From assembly GCF_031157255.1 (NCBI RefSeq), contig NZ_JAVIFX010000032.1:27411-91410 (forward strand): a stretch of 64,000 nt of DNA. The letters are read 5' to 3'. Positions 28,335 to 36,542 of this stretch are shown piece by piece. Origin of the DNA: Bradyrhizobium sp. LHD-71 (GTDB lineage Bacteria > Pseudomonadota > Alphaproteobacteria > Rhizobiales > Xanthobacteraceae). Both the position numbers and the translations under genes were made by a program. Under the pieces are notes generated by a model that did no database searches, was not told the DNA's origin, and saw only the letters and a list, made by a program, of their open reading frames with translations. Position 1 is the stretch's first letter. Each line of letters starts with the position of its first letter.

Positions 28335-29003
28335 TCAGCTTCGGCGTGGCCGGCGGCACAGCCAGAGCACGCTCATCGACGATGTGATCGGCAGCACGAG
28401 GCTCCACGCGCCCATCCACTTCGCTGCGCAACAGCCGAGGGCCGCTCCCATCAAAAACATCAGACAGAGCAGAAACATGATCCACGTGCCGCGCGCGGCG
28501 TCACGATTGGACGTTGCAACGGACTGGTCGATGGCACGGAGCATGTCGCCCGTGACGGTGACGGTGAGAATTTGCCAGCGCTCGACCTGCCTGAAACTGG
28601 CCGACCGCAGCGCGACGCCGAAAGAGATCGCTGGGATGGTGGCCATCTCCGGGATTCGATGGAGCAGCAGCATCGCAACCGTAAGGCAGACGATCTCTCC
28701 GACGAGGCAGCGTAGCGGCGCCCGGATGCGAATCGCCAGCGAAGCGCCGAGCAGAAACGCGACGATCGGAAGGAGATGGTGGACCGCCTGCCGCCACTGT
28801 CCCGACATGGCGTCGATGCCGAGGAAGGCGACATTGCCGGTCTGCGAACTTGCAAATACGCCGCCGAGCGAGAGCCAGGTAAAGGCGTCGAGAAAGCCCC
28901 CCGACAGGGTCAGGAGGAAGGCGACGAGCAACGATCGCTCCGGCGCATCGACGCCAGTCTTCGTCTCGGCGGCGGGCGCTGGAGATACGGCGTGCATCGC
29001 CAT
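28335..29003 (-). CDS. DUF1275 (YoaK-like) membrane protein
   Basis: This 222-residue inner-membrane protein has about six hydrophobic segments. The family pattern [27 protein letters not shown] near the N-terminus identifies DUF1275/YoaK. No function is established for the family. It lies 17 bp downstream of fdhD on the same strand, so it may be cotranscribed with it. A bioinformatic link with formate or molybdenum metabolism has not been shown to my knowledge. Confidence 0.85.
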   Translation of the reverse strand: MAMHAVSPAPAAETKTGVDAPERSLLVAFLLTLSGGFLDAFTWLSLGGVFASSQTGNVAFLGIDAMSGQWRQAVHHLLPIVAFLLGASLAIRIRAPLRCLVGEIVCLTVAMLLLHRIPEMATIPAISFGVALRSASFRQVERWQILTVTVTGDMLRAIDQSVATSNRDAARGTWIMFLLCLMFLMGAALGCCAAKWMGAWSLVLPITSSMSVLWLCRRPRRS

Positions 29004-29020
29004 GTCATCCAGCCGCAGGT

Positions 29021-29857
29021 TCAGGCGAAGGCGCGCTGTGCGGCCTCTTCGGGCAGCAGAACGCGACGCACATGCGTGAATACGCCGTATCCGTCATCGC
29101 GGGCGATCGCGAGCAGCGTGATGCCCGCCTCCTCCGCGGTCCGGATGGCGAGCGCGGTCGGAGCGGACACGGCCACGAGGACCGGCGCGCCGATCATCGC
29201 CGCCTTCTGTACCATCTCGACCGATACGCGGCTGGTCAGCAGCACGGCGCCATCGCCCGCCGATCGTCCCTCGCGGGCCATCGCACCGGCGAGCTTGTCG
29301 AGCGCATTGTGCCGGCCGACATCCTCCCGCACCAAGCCGATGCCGGAGCGGGGATGCCAGAAGGCGGCCGCATGGACGGAACGCGTCTGCCGGTTCAGGA
29401 CCTGGAGCGGAGACAACGCCTGCATGGCGCCAAGCAAGTCCCGCGCGTGAAAGGCGACACTCGGGCCCGCGACTTGCGACGGTGCACGGCACGCCTGTTC
29501 GAGGCTCTCGATGCCGCACAGCCCGCATCCGACGGGCCCGCTGATGGCGCGGCGCCGCGCCGCCAGGGACGCCGCGCGGTCGCCATCGAGCCACATCCGG
29601 ACCTCAACACCCAGATCGTTCGGAACCAGCTCGATGCTCCTGATCTCGCTCGCGCGTTCGACGATAGCTTCGGTGAGGCTGAAGCCGATACCGAAATCCT
29701 CGAGATCGCCCGGGGTGCCCATCATTACCGCATGGGTCGATCCGTTATAGGTGAGCGCAATCGCGGTCTCTTCCGCGACCAGGCGCGAGCTCGACCGCGT
29801 CTCACCGTTGCGCCAGGCGATCTCCCGATACCGCTTAGCAGTCGAACCCGCCATCAT
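29021..29857 (-). CDS. fdhD: Formate dehydrogenase accessory sulfurtransferase FdhD
   Basis: FdhD delivers sulphur from IscS to the molybdenum cofactor so that formate-dehydrogenase-type enzymes become active. The 278-residue protein has the redox motif CGLCG in SGPVGCGLCGIESLEQA, the EDVGRHNALDKL stretch and TSRVSVEMVQKAAMIGAPVL. The likely client inside the window is the YdeP-type enzyme at 18.4-20.7 kb, but fdhD also serves formate dehydrogenases encoded elsewhere. An earlier in-frame start is not needed. Confidence 0.94.
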   Translation of the reverse strand: MMAGSTAKRYREIAWRNGETRSSSRLVAEETAIALTYNGSTHAVMMGTPGDLEDFGIGFSLTEAIVERASEIRSIELVPNDLGVEVRMWLDGDRAASLAARRRAISGPVGCGLCGIESLEQACRAPSQVAGPSVAFHARDLLGAMQALSPLQVLNRQTRSVHAAAFWHPRSGIGLVREDVGRHNALDKLAGAMAREGRSAGDGAVLLTSRVSVEMVQKAAMIGAPVLVAVSAPTALAIRTAEEAGITLLAIARDDGYGVFTHVRRVLLPEEAAQRAFA

Positions 29858-29996
29858 GGCTCACACCGTTGCGAAATAGCCTTGGTCGTGACGAACTGAA
29901 GCAGCAGACGCTCGAACTTTATGCCGGCATCTGGCCGAGGCTCCGAGACGCTGCTCATCCTCCACCCGTTTCCCGGCCGAACGGCATATCTTGCGC

Positions 29997-30506
29997 TTAC
30001 GAACTCGGACCGATACGGCCGGTCTCGTACAGGAACCAGATGCGCCGCTCGGTCTCGTCGATCCAGTTTTCCAGGAGGCTTGCGGTGGCGACATCGCCGT
30101 ATTCATCGCAGAGCTCGTGAACCCGGCGCATCTCCCGCGTCAGCTGTTGGTTGTCGCTGCGCAGCTCAGCAAGCATGTCCTGCGGATCGACATAGTCGGC
30201 GTCATTGTCGAGAATGCGTTGCTCGCGGGCGATGTGCCCGATTGAGCGCAGGGTGGTGCCGCCGATCTTGCGGGCGCGTTCAGCGATCTCGTCGGTCATC
30301 GCGAAGATCTGCTCGGCCTGCTCGTCGAGCATCAGGTGGTAGTCGCGGAAGTGGCGGCCGGAGACGTGCCAGTGGAAGTTCTTGGTCTTCAGGTAGAGAG
30401 CGAAGACGTCGGCGAGCAGCGCTCTCAACGCGGCTGGAACGTCCCGGTTCGCATTCGTGCCGAGATCGGTCGGTGTCTGAAGGTCGGCTTTGGTCATGGT
30501 CGGCAT
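29997..30506 (-). CDS. dps: Dps ferritin-like DNA-protection protein
   Basis: This 169-residue four-helix ferritin-like protein has the Dps ferroxidase signature: KNFHWHVSGRHFRDYHLMLDEQAEQIF supplies the inter-subunit His and acidic ligands. The C-terminal half (NQQLTREMRRVHELCDEYGDVATASLLENWIDETERRIWFL in the helix-4 region) is also typical. It oxidises and stores iron with hydrogen peroxide as oxidant and binds DNA non-specifically. It follows the cytochrome b561 and catalase-like genes by 24 bp on the same strand, so the three make an oxidative-stress run. Confidence 0.93.
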   Translation of the reverse strand: MPTMTKADLQTPTDLGTNANRDVPAALRALLADVFALYLKTKNFHWHVSGRHFRDYHLMLDEQAEQIFAMTDEIAERARKIGGTTLRSIGHIAREQRILDNDADYVDPQDMLAELRSDNQQLTREMRRVHELCDEYGDVATASLLENWIDETERRIWFLYETGRIGPSS

Positions 30507-30530
30507 CCTTGCTTGGAGGTTGAAAAATTC

Positions 30531-31118
30531 TTAGTCGCGGCGAGGCCCGAGGGATCGTTCGCCGGCCGTGGTTCTGTCCCGTACGCGCACAAGCGATATC
30601 GTTGCGAACACGCCGTCGCGCCGAACCAACGCGTGAAACAGCCCCGCCGCCAGATGCAGCAGCACGAGAGCGAAGAATGCGAAGCCCAGATAGACATGGG
30701 CGTTCCAGAGCAGCGTGTGCCCGCGGTCGCTCTGCGGCAGCAGCGCAGGGATTTCGACGCCGCCATAGAGAACGACCGGGTAGGACGCTGCCCAGAGCAT
30801 GCCGAGGCCGAGCAACGGCATGATGATCATGAACCCATACAGCAGAAGATGCGACGATCTTGCACCCAACTTCATGGCTCTCGGAAGATCGTCCGGCAAT
30901 GATGGTGCGCCGTAATACAGCCGCAGCGCCAGCCTGATCAGAACGAGAGCCAGCAAGGTGACGCCGAGCGTCTTGTGGATGAGGATCAGCGGCAGATATT
31001 TTGGTGCAACGGTCGAGACCATCCCTGCACCAATGAAAAGCATGGCGAGGATGCAGACCGCCATCAGCCAGTGCAGGAGCCGCTGGGCCAGCGTGAAACG
31101 GTGAGGAACGTCAGTCAT
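30531..31118 (-). CDS. Cytochrome b561
   Basis: This 195-residue di-haem membrane protein has four transmembrane segments: LLHWLMAVCILAMLFIG, LILIHKTLGVTLLALVLI, LLYGFMIIMPLLGLGML and LGFAFFALVLLHLAAGLFH, each with one or more His that can bind haem. It probably moves electrons between the quinone pool and a periplasmic partner. The start overlaps the stop of the catalase-family gene (ATGA), a pairing commonly seen for this peroxidase type. Confidence 0.9.
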   Translation of the reverse strand: MTDVPHRFTLAQRLLHWLMAVCILAMLFIGAGMVSTVAPKYLPLILIHKTLGVTLLALVLIRLALRLYYGAPSLPDDLPRAMKLGARSSHLLLYGFMIIMPLLGLGMLWAASYPVVLYGGVEIPALLPQSDRGHTLLWNAHVYLGFAFFALVLLHLAAGLFHALVRRDGVFATISLVRVRDRTTAGERSLGPRRD

Positions 31119-32167
31119 GGCTTTGCGGCTCCGGTGCGCGGATAGTTCTTGGCCTCGGCAGCACGCAAATCATAGGATTTGCGATAGACCGATGAGCGCG
31201 CGGCCGGGAACGGATCGTCGGACACCCGGATTCCCTCGGGCAGGACGGTCGGATCGAAGTTGATGTCGCGGCATGGTCCATCTCGCTCCGGTTCGATCCG
31301 TTGCACGATCAGCGTTCCGACCTCCACCTTGCGGCGGGTTTCCGGCCAGGCTTTGCTCGGGTCTGCAGTCGGATCACCGGGATCGGCGACGGTCGTGACC
31401 ATGGTCCATCGCAGCGGACCGGTTGTCCGAACACGCTCCGCGATCTCCGGCTCGAGATAATCCGGGCCGCGCTTTTCGAGGTCGGCCTGCGAAATCGGAA
31501 CGGGTCTTGCCGCCGGCAGAAGCGACCAACGCACGGCGTGATCGCCACCCTTCGCGTCCGTGAAAATGAAGCTATTGAGACCATGATAAGGTTCTTCCGC
31601 ATAGCTGCCGGTCCATGGCGCCGTCTTGGCCCAAGCCGCAAAATGGCCGAACTCCGGATTTGCCTGAATGAACGCCTTCATCGCGTCCGGATCCTTCTTG
31701 CCGGACGCGATCAGCAGATCGTGGAAGGCCTGGGGCGTGGAGACAGCAAAGAACGGCGGATTGATCATCGCCATCCGCCAGACTTCGCCATTTGCCGTGA
31801 TCTGAAGACCGAGGCCGCGCACCCGCACGGTCGCATCCACCGCGTTCGGATTGGGGGTGCCGAGATTGAAGCGGCCCAGAGCCGCGTATTGCCCCCTTGC
31901 GAAGACCCTTGCCCGGGAGAGCTCCACGCCGTTTCCATTGGCCTCGAATGTGCCGGTGAAGCAGATTCCCTTGGCGTGGTTTCGCCGGTATCCGAGCGGC
32001 GGTCCGCCCGGCGGCGTCAGCGCCTCAATCATCCGTTCCGGCGTTAGGCGACCAGGCGAGAGCCATCCTGCAGTGTACGCGAACGCAGCTGCCCCACCGC
32101 CCATGATCGTCGCAATCAATACGAGCGACCCGAGGCTAGACCGCGGTAGTTTGCCTGGTAGATTCAT
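31115..32167 (-). CDS. Exported catalase-family peroxidase (SrpA-like)
   Basis: This 350-residue protein has an N-terminal membrane anchor or signal (LGSLVLIATIMGGGAAAFAYTAGW) and a shortened catalase core. YRRNHAKGICFTGTFEANG holds the distal His, VRGLGLQITANGEVWRM follows, and SVYRKSYDLRAAE near the C-terminus provides a tyrosine in the region expected for the haem ligand. The usual catalase C-terminal domains are missing. It likely acts in the periplasm as a peroxidase fed by the cytochrome b561 encoded in the next, overlapping gene. Confidence 0.88.
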   Translation of the reverse strand: MNLPGKLPRSSLGSLVLIATIMGGGAAAFAYTAGWLSPGRLTPERMIEALTPPGGPPLGYRRNHAKGICFTGTFEANGNGVELSRARVFARGQYAALGRFNLGTPNPNAVDATVRVRGLGLQITANGEVWRMAMINPPFFAVSTPQAFHDLLIASGKKDPDAMKAFIQANPEFGHFAAWAKTAPWTGSYAEEPYHGLNSFIFTDAKGGDHAVRWSLLPAARPVPISQADLEKRGPDYLEPEIAERVRTTGPLRWTMVTTVADPGDPTADPSKAWPETRRKVEVGTLIVQRIEPERDGPCRDINFDPTVLPEGIRVSDDPFPAARSSVYRKSYDLRAAEAKNYPRTGAAKP

Positions 32168-32541
32168 TCAGTCTCCTTGCGAGCCGCAAATCGCCCGGCG
32201 ATCAGAGCGGCACGGCCGCATTGTCGAGTAACCAGAAGGTGTTCTAGCGGGCCGCTGGGGCTCCGATCTTCTTAAACTCAACGCCAATTTCGCGAAGGCA
32301 CGCCTCGTTCTACTCGGCTCTTCCTGCTTGCGCGGGTGAACTGGCGGCCTGCGCCCTCGTTCGGGCGTTCTGGAAATATTTCGTGCTTTGTGAAAATTGC
32401 CTGTAACGCTCGAAAGACCGGTCGTGCGCCTCGCCCTAAGTCGGATGTTCTTCGCGCAACGGTCGCAACGCTCGTCTGACGACGGTCACGTCGCAGCGGC
32501 GCGGCCATCTTCGCGAAGGCTGGAATAGGATTGAGGATGCA
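32168..32541. other. Intergenic region between divergent genes
   Basis: This is 374 bp between the catalase-family gene (minus) and the SDR gene (plus). Promoters for both must lie here. I see no convincing -35/-10 pair, inverted operator or small ORF. The open frames present are out-of-frame extensions of the SDR region. Confidence 0.5.
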
Positions 32542-33423
32542 ATGAACAAAGTGATCGTCGTCACGGGAGCCGCAAACAACATCGGACGAAGCTGCTGCGA
32601 GGAACTGGCGCAGGCGGGGCACACAGTCTACGTCTCGATGCGGGAAGCGGGCAACCAAGGCGCACATGGCCTCGGCAAGGCCGGCGCAAGGGCCGCTGAG
32701 CTTCGTACCATCGAGTTCGATGTCTCCTCGGAAGCCTCCGTGGACGCGGCCATCGAAGCCATCATCGCCGAACACGATCGCCTCGACGTGATCGTACACA
32801 ATGCGAGACAGGTGCTCTACGGGCCGACGGAAGCCTTTACGGCGGAGCAACTCGCCGAGCTCTTCGATATCAACGTGCTGAGCGCGCAGCGCCTCAATCG
32901 GGCGGCATTGCCGCAGTTGCGCAAACAGGGCCAGGGCCTGCTGATATGGGTCACGTCGAGCTGCGCACGCGGCGGATCAGTGCCCTTCCTCGGCGCCTAT
33001 GCGTCGTCGAAAGCCGCCATGGATGCGCTCGCAATCGGTTATGCCGGCGAACTCGCGCGATGGGGGATCGAGACGAGCATCGTCGTCCCCAGCGCTCTCG
33101 GACCGGGCCACTACGTTCGCTCCGGCCGGCCGACGGACACCGTTCGCGCCGAGGAATACGCCGATGGACCGACCGCCGATGTGACCGAGACAGCGCTCGC
33201 AGGACTGGCGCAACCCTCCCCGAGGGACCGTGCTCCACAAGACGTCGCGAAAGCCATCGCCGACGTCGTGAACATGCCGTTCGGGCAGCGGCCGTTGAGG
33301 GTTCATATCGGGCCCGATGACGATGGCGCGGCGGCCGTCGACGCCGTCGCCGACCGCGCGCGCGCTGAATTGCTGCGCCGGGTCGGACTGGAGGACGTGC
33401 TCTCGCCGGCGATTATCGGCTAG
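32542..33423 (+). CDS. Short-chain dehydrogenase/reductase (SDR)
   Basis: This is a 293-residue classical SDR. The cofactor motif VVTGAANNIGR is at the N-terminus, VIVHNARQV takes the place of the usual NNAG, VTSSCARG carries the catalytic Ser, and GAYASSKAAMDAL is the YxxxK active site. About 60 extra residues at the C-terminus go beyond the core fold. The substrate cannot be inferred. It lies 170 bp upstream of, and on the same strand as, the first STAND-type regulator, which could control it. Confidence 0.87.
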   Translation: MNKVIVVTGAANNIGRSCCEELAQAGHTVYVSMREAGNQGAHGLGKAGARAAELRTIEFDVSSEASVDAAIEAIIAEHDRLDVIVHNARQVLYGPTEAFTAEQLAELFDINVLSAQRLNRAALPQLRKQGQGLLIWVTSSCARGGSVPFLGAYASSKAAMDALAIGYAGELARWGIETSIVVPSALGPGHYVRSGRPTDTVRAEEYADGPTADVTETALAGLAQPSPRDRAPQDVAKAIADVVNMPFGQRPLRVHIGPDDDGAAAVDAVADRARAELLRRVGLEDVLSPAIIG

Positions 33424-33594
33424 AACCGTACGCCGTTGAGTGACATATCGCCGCATCAATGGCTGAAAGTGCGAAAGCTCCCGAGAAGAACGTGACATCC
33501 GCCGTATGGCCATTCTTTACCCCGATATGACCCCGATGTTAATTTCGAGCCTGCCACGACGTCCATAAGTCCTGGTGGGCTCCCAAGTTCTGGA

Positions 33595-36531
33595 ATGCGA
33601 GTCGTTTGTCGGGTTGAAATTCCTAGAATGGCCTCCCGCTGGCAAAGCAAAAATGGCACGGCCACTGCCGGCTCCTCTGTCCAAGAGGAGGCTGCTCGGG
33701 AGACTTTCGTCTTCGGCCCCTTTCGCCTCGACGCCGAGCAGCGGCGAATCGCAAGGAATGGCGAGCAGGTTCAGCTGTCGGCTCGGGCCTTCGACATCCT
33801 GCTCACGCTGATCCGGCATGCAGGAACGGTCGTCAGCAAGAGCGATCTGATGGCCAGAGCGTGGCCCCACTCCAGTGTCGACGAGAACAGCCTGCGTGTT
33901 CACATCGCAGCGCTTCGCAAGGCGCTCGGAGACGGTCATGCCGGCGACCGCTATCTGAGCACCGTCTCCGGGCAGGGCTATTGCTTCGTCGGGTCGATCT
34001 CTAAGCCCGACGAGACACAGCCGGAGCCGTCCGGTCTTCCTTATGCCCACAACCTGCCGGCGCATCCCCGGCACATGGTGGGACGCGAGCAAACCATCCG
34101 AGAGATATCCGAACGATTGAGAGCTCAGCGTTTCGTCACCGTGGTCGGGCCAGGTGGCATCGGCAAGACGACGGCGGCCGTTTCGGTCGGCTACGCCCTG
34201 CTCGCCGAGTTTGCAGGTCAGGTCCACTTCGTCAGCCTGGGCGAGAATTGCGATGCTGTCCTCGTGCCTGCCGTCACCGCAGCTTCGTTCGGGTTGCCGG
34301 CCCGATCGAACGATCCCTCGGCAGGACTTGCAAGTCTCCTGCGCGGGAGGCACATGCTGCTCATTCTGGATTGCTGCGAGCATGTCATCGACGCGGCGGC
34401 TGCGCTGGCTGAGCAACTCTTCCAGGAGGCGCCAGAGTTGCACATCCTCGCCACCAGCCGGGAGCTGTTGCGCGTCGAGGGCGAACATGCCCACCGCCTT
34501 CTGCCACTGGCAAGTCCTCCGGAGAAGGCCAGTCTGACCGCTGCAAGCGCGCTCGCCTATCCCGCAATCGAACTCTTCGTCGAGCGTGCGACGTCCGGAG
34601 GGAGCGAGTTCGCGCTGACGGATGCGAACGCTTGGGATGTCGGCAACCTCTGTCGCCGGCTCGACGGCATTCCGCTTGCAATCGAGCTCACCGCCGGCCA
34701 TGTCGGCGCATATGGCGCCGGCGCCATGGTCCGGCTCCTCGACGAGCACTTCAATCTGCTCTGGGAGGGGCGGCGGACCGCCCTGCCTCGTCACCGCACG
34801 CTGCGTGCAACCATCGAATGGAGCTACAATCTCCTTTCCGAAGCGGAGCGCGAGGTTCTCGACCGGCTGTCCGTGTTCGTCGGAAGCTTCAGCTTGGACG
34901 CCGCGCAGGCGATCGTCGCGACCGCAAAGGACGATGACGCCATCCTGGCCATCATCGACAGCCTCGTCGCCAAGTCGATGCTTGCGTCGAGTGTCGACCC
35001 GCAATTGACCCGTTATCGGCTCCTGGACGCCACCCGGGTCTACGGCCAGGAGAGGCTCGCCGCCCAAAACGACGCCGATGAGATGGCGCGGCGCCATGCC
35101 GCCTACTTTCTCGCGCTGCTCGAGAACACGGATGGCGCGGCGAGAGACGGCTTCCCGGCCGCAACCGATCAGTTCGGTAACGTACGAAGCGCTCTGGCAT
35201 GGTGCTTCTCGGATCGGGGCGACCGTGGCATCGGGATAGCGCTCACGGCCGCAGCTATTCCCCTGTTCTTCAAACTGTCGCTCCTGACCGAATGCGAGCA
35301 TTGGGCCGCGCGCGCCATCGAGGCCCTCGATGAAACCGCCGAAAGCGCGAGGCGCAGCCTTGCACTCTACGCCGCACTCGGAACGGCCCGGACACTCACC
35401 GGGCAATTCGACGATCTGGCCATGACCTGCCTCAACCGCGCGCTTGCGCTGGCAGAGAAGATCGGCGACCTCTCCGGGCAGGTCCGGCTGATCGATCGGC
35501 TACATCTGCTCCAACTGCTCACCGGGAAATTCCACGACGCCTTGAAGACGGCCAGAAGAGGCGAGAGCATCGCACTGGAGAGCGGCGATCCCGGGGCCCT
35601 TTCCCGCATGCACTTGGCGCTTGGCATCTCCTGTCACTATCTCGGCGAACTTGCCGCCTCCCGTGCGTACATCGAGGCCGCGATGTCGCGTTTCGGCGCG
35701 ACGAAGGACGTCGGTGGCGAGCCGACGCTCGACTATCCCGGCCGCGCACCAATCACTTTGGGCCGTATTCTATGGCTCCAGGGATATCCCGACCGAGCCG
35801 TGGAAATCGCGCGAAAGGCTGTTTCCGACGCGCTCACCATGGACCACCCCACCATGCTTTGCCGGGCGCTGGTCTGGGCGTTCGACGTGTTCTATTGGAA
35901 TGAGGAGCTGGAAAGTTACGAAGATTCCATCGACAGGCTTCTGGCCGAGAGCCGTACGCACAAGCTCGCCACGCTCGAGATCGTCGCGGAAGCCATGAAA
36001 GGAATTGCGCTGCTGACGCGCGGGACGACCGGTCCGGGTCTCGCGATGCTGAAGGGCTCGGTCGAGAAGCTACAGAACCGCCGTTTCGGTGCGGTCGCAG
36101 GGTTGAGCGTGCCGCTTGCTGCGGCCCTGGTAGCGGCAAATCAAGGCGGGGCCGCGCTGGACACGATCAACCAGGCCATTGCCCAGGCAGGGCGTTGCGG
36201 CTTCCTGATGGAGATGCCCGACATGCTGCGGGTGAAGGCGGAGGCGCTGATCCGCAAGGCCACGCCCGACATGTTGCAGGCGGAGCAGAACCTCGCGCAA
36301 TCGCTCGAATTGGCGCGCCAACAAGGCGCGCTCGGTTACGAACTGCGCACGGCAACCATGCTTGCGCGGCTACGACAGCGCCAAGGCCGCTACCGAGACG
36401 CAGAAGAACTTCTTGCACCCGTGTATGGCCGTTTCACCGAGGGATTTGGCACGCGCAGTCTCAAGACAGCCTCGGATCTGCTCACTGAGCTGCGCTTCTC
36501 CCGATCGGACAGGCTTGCGGGCTCTTGGTGA
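33595..36531 (+). CDS. STAND-type transcriptional regulator: winged helix + NB-ARC ATPase + helical repeats (copy 1)
   Basis: This protein has 978 residues (ATG 33595; ATG 33628 is an equally good start). Residues ~40-140 are an OmpR/CadC-type winged helix (FVFGPFRLDAEQRRI, DENSLRVHIAALRKAL, VSGQGYCFVG). Next is a STAND NTPase with Walker A at ~183 (GPGGIGKTT), Walker B-like LLILDCCEHVIDA (Cys where the paralogs have Asn), TSRELLRVEGEH and CRRLDGIPLAIEL (GxP motif). TLRATIEWSYNLLSEAE opens the winged-helix part after the NTPase, and ~450 residues of TPR-like helices follow. It resembles COG3903 ATPases fused to a DNA-binding domain. It is tail to tail with copy 2, 11 bp apart. Confidence 0.87.
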   Translation: MRVVCRVEIPRMASRWQSKNGTATAGSSVQEEAARETFVFGPFRLDAEQRRIARNGEQVQLSARAFDILLTLIRHAGTVVSKSDLMARAWPHSSVDENSLRVHIAALRKALGDGHAGDRYLSTVSGQGYCFVGSISKPDETQPEPSGLPYAHNLPAHPRHMVGREQTIREISERLRAQRFVTVVGPGGIGKTTAAVSVGYALLAEFAGQVHFVSLGENCDAVLVPAVTAASFGLPARSNDPSAGLASLLRGRHMLLILDCCEHVIDAAAALAEQLFQEAPELHILATSRELLRVEGEHAHRLLPLASPPEKASLTAASALAYPAIELFVERATSGGSEFALTDANAWDVGNLCRRLDGIPLAIELTAGHVGAYGAGAMVRLLDEHFNLLWEGRRTALPRHRTLRATIEWSYNLLSEAEREVLDRLSVFVGSFSLDAAQAIVATAKDDDAILAIIDSLVAKSMLASSVDPQLTRYRLLDATRVYGQERLAAQNDADEMARRHAAYFLALLENTDGAARDGFPAATDQFGNVRSALAWCFSDRGDRGIGIALTAAAIPLFFKLSLLTECEHWAARAIEALDETAESARRSLALYAALGTARTLTGQFDDLAMTCLNRALALAEKIGDLSGQVRLIDRLHLLQLLTGKFHDALKTARRGESIALESGDPGALSRMHLALGISCHYLGELAASRAYIEAAMSRFGATKDVGGEPTLDYPGRAPITLGRILWLQGYPDRAVEIARKAVSDALTMDHPTMLCRALVWAFDVFYWNEELESYEDSIDRLLAESRTHKLATLEIVAEAMKGIALLTRGTTGPGLAMLKGSVEKLQNRRFGAVAGLSVPLAAALVAANQGGAALDTINQAIAQAGRCGFLMEMPDMLRVKAEALIRKATPDMLQAEQNLAQSLELARQQGALGYELRTATMLARLRQRQGRYRDAEELLAPVYGRFTEGFGTRSLKTASDLLTELRFSRSDRLAGSW

Positions 36532-36542
36532 GGACGCCCGAG

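Noticed and set aside
26719..28485. Long form of FumC up to 28485
   Set aside because: The first 110 residues match nothing and lie in the promoter region. ATG 28155 matches the family start.
33517..35406. Minus-strand ORF of 629 residues
   Set aside because: It is antisense to STAND copy 1, which has clear Walker A and winged-helix motifs on the plus strand.
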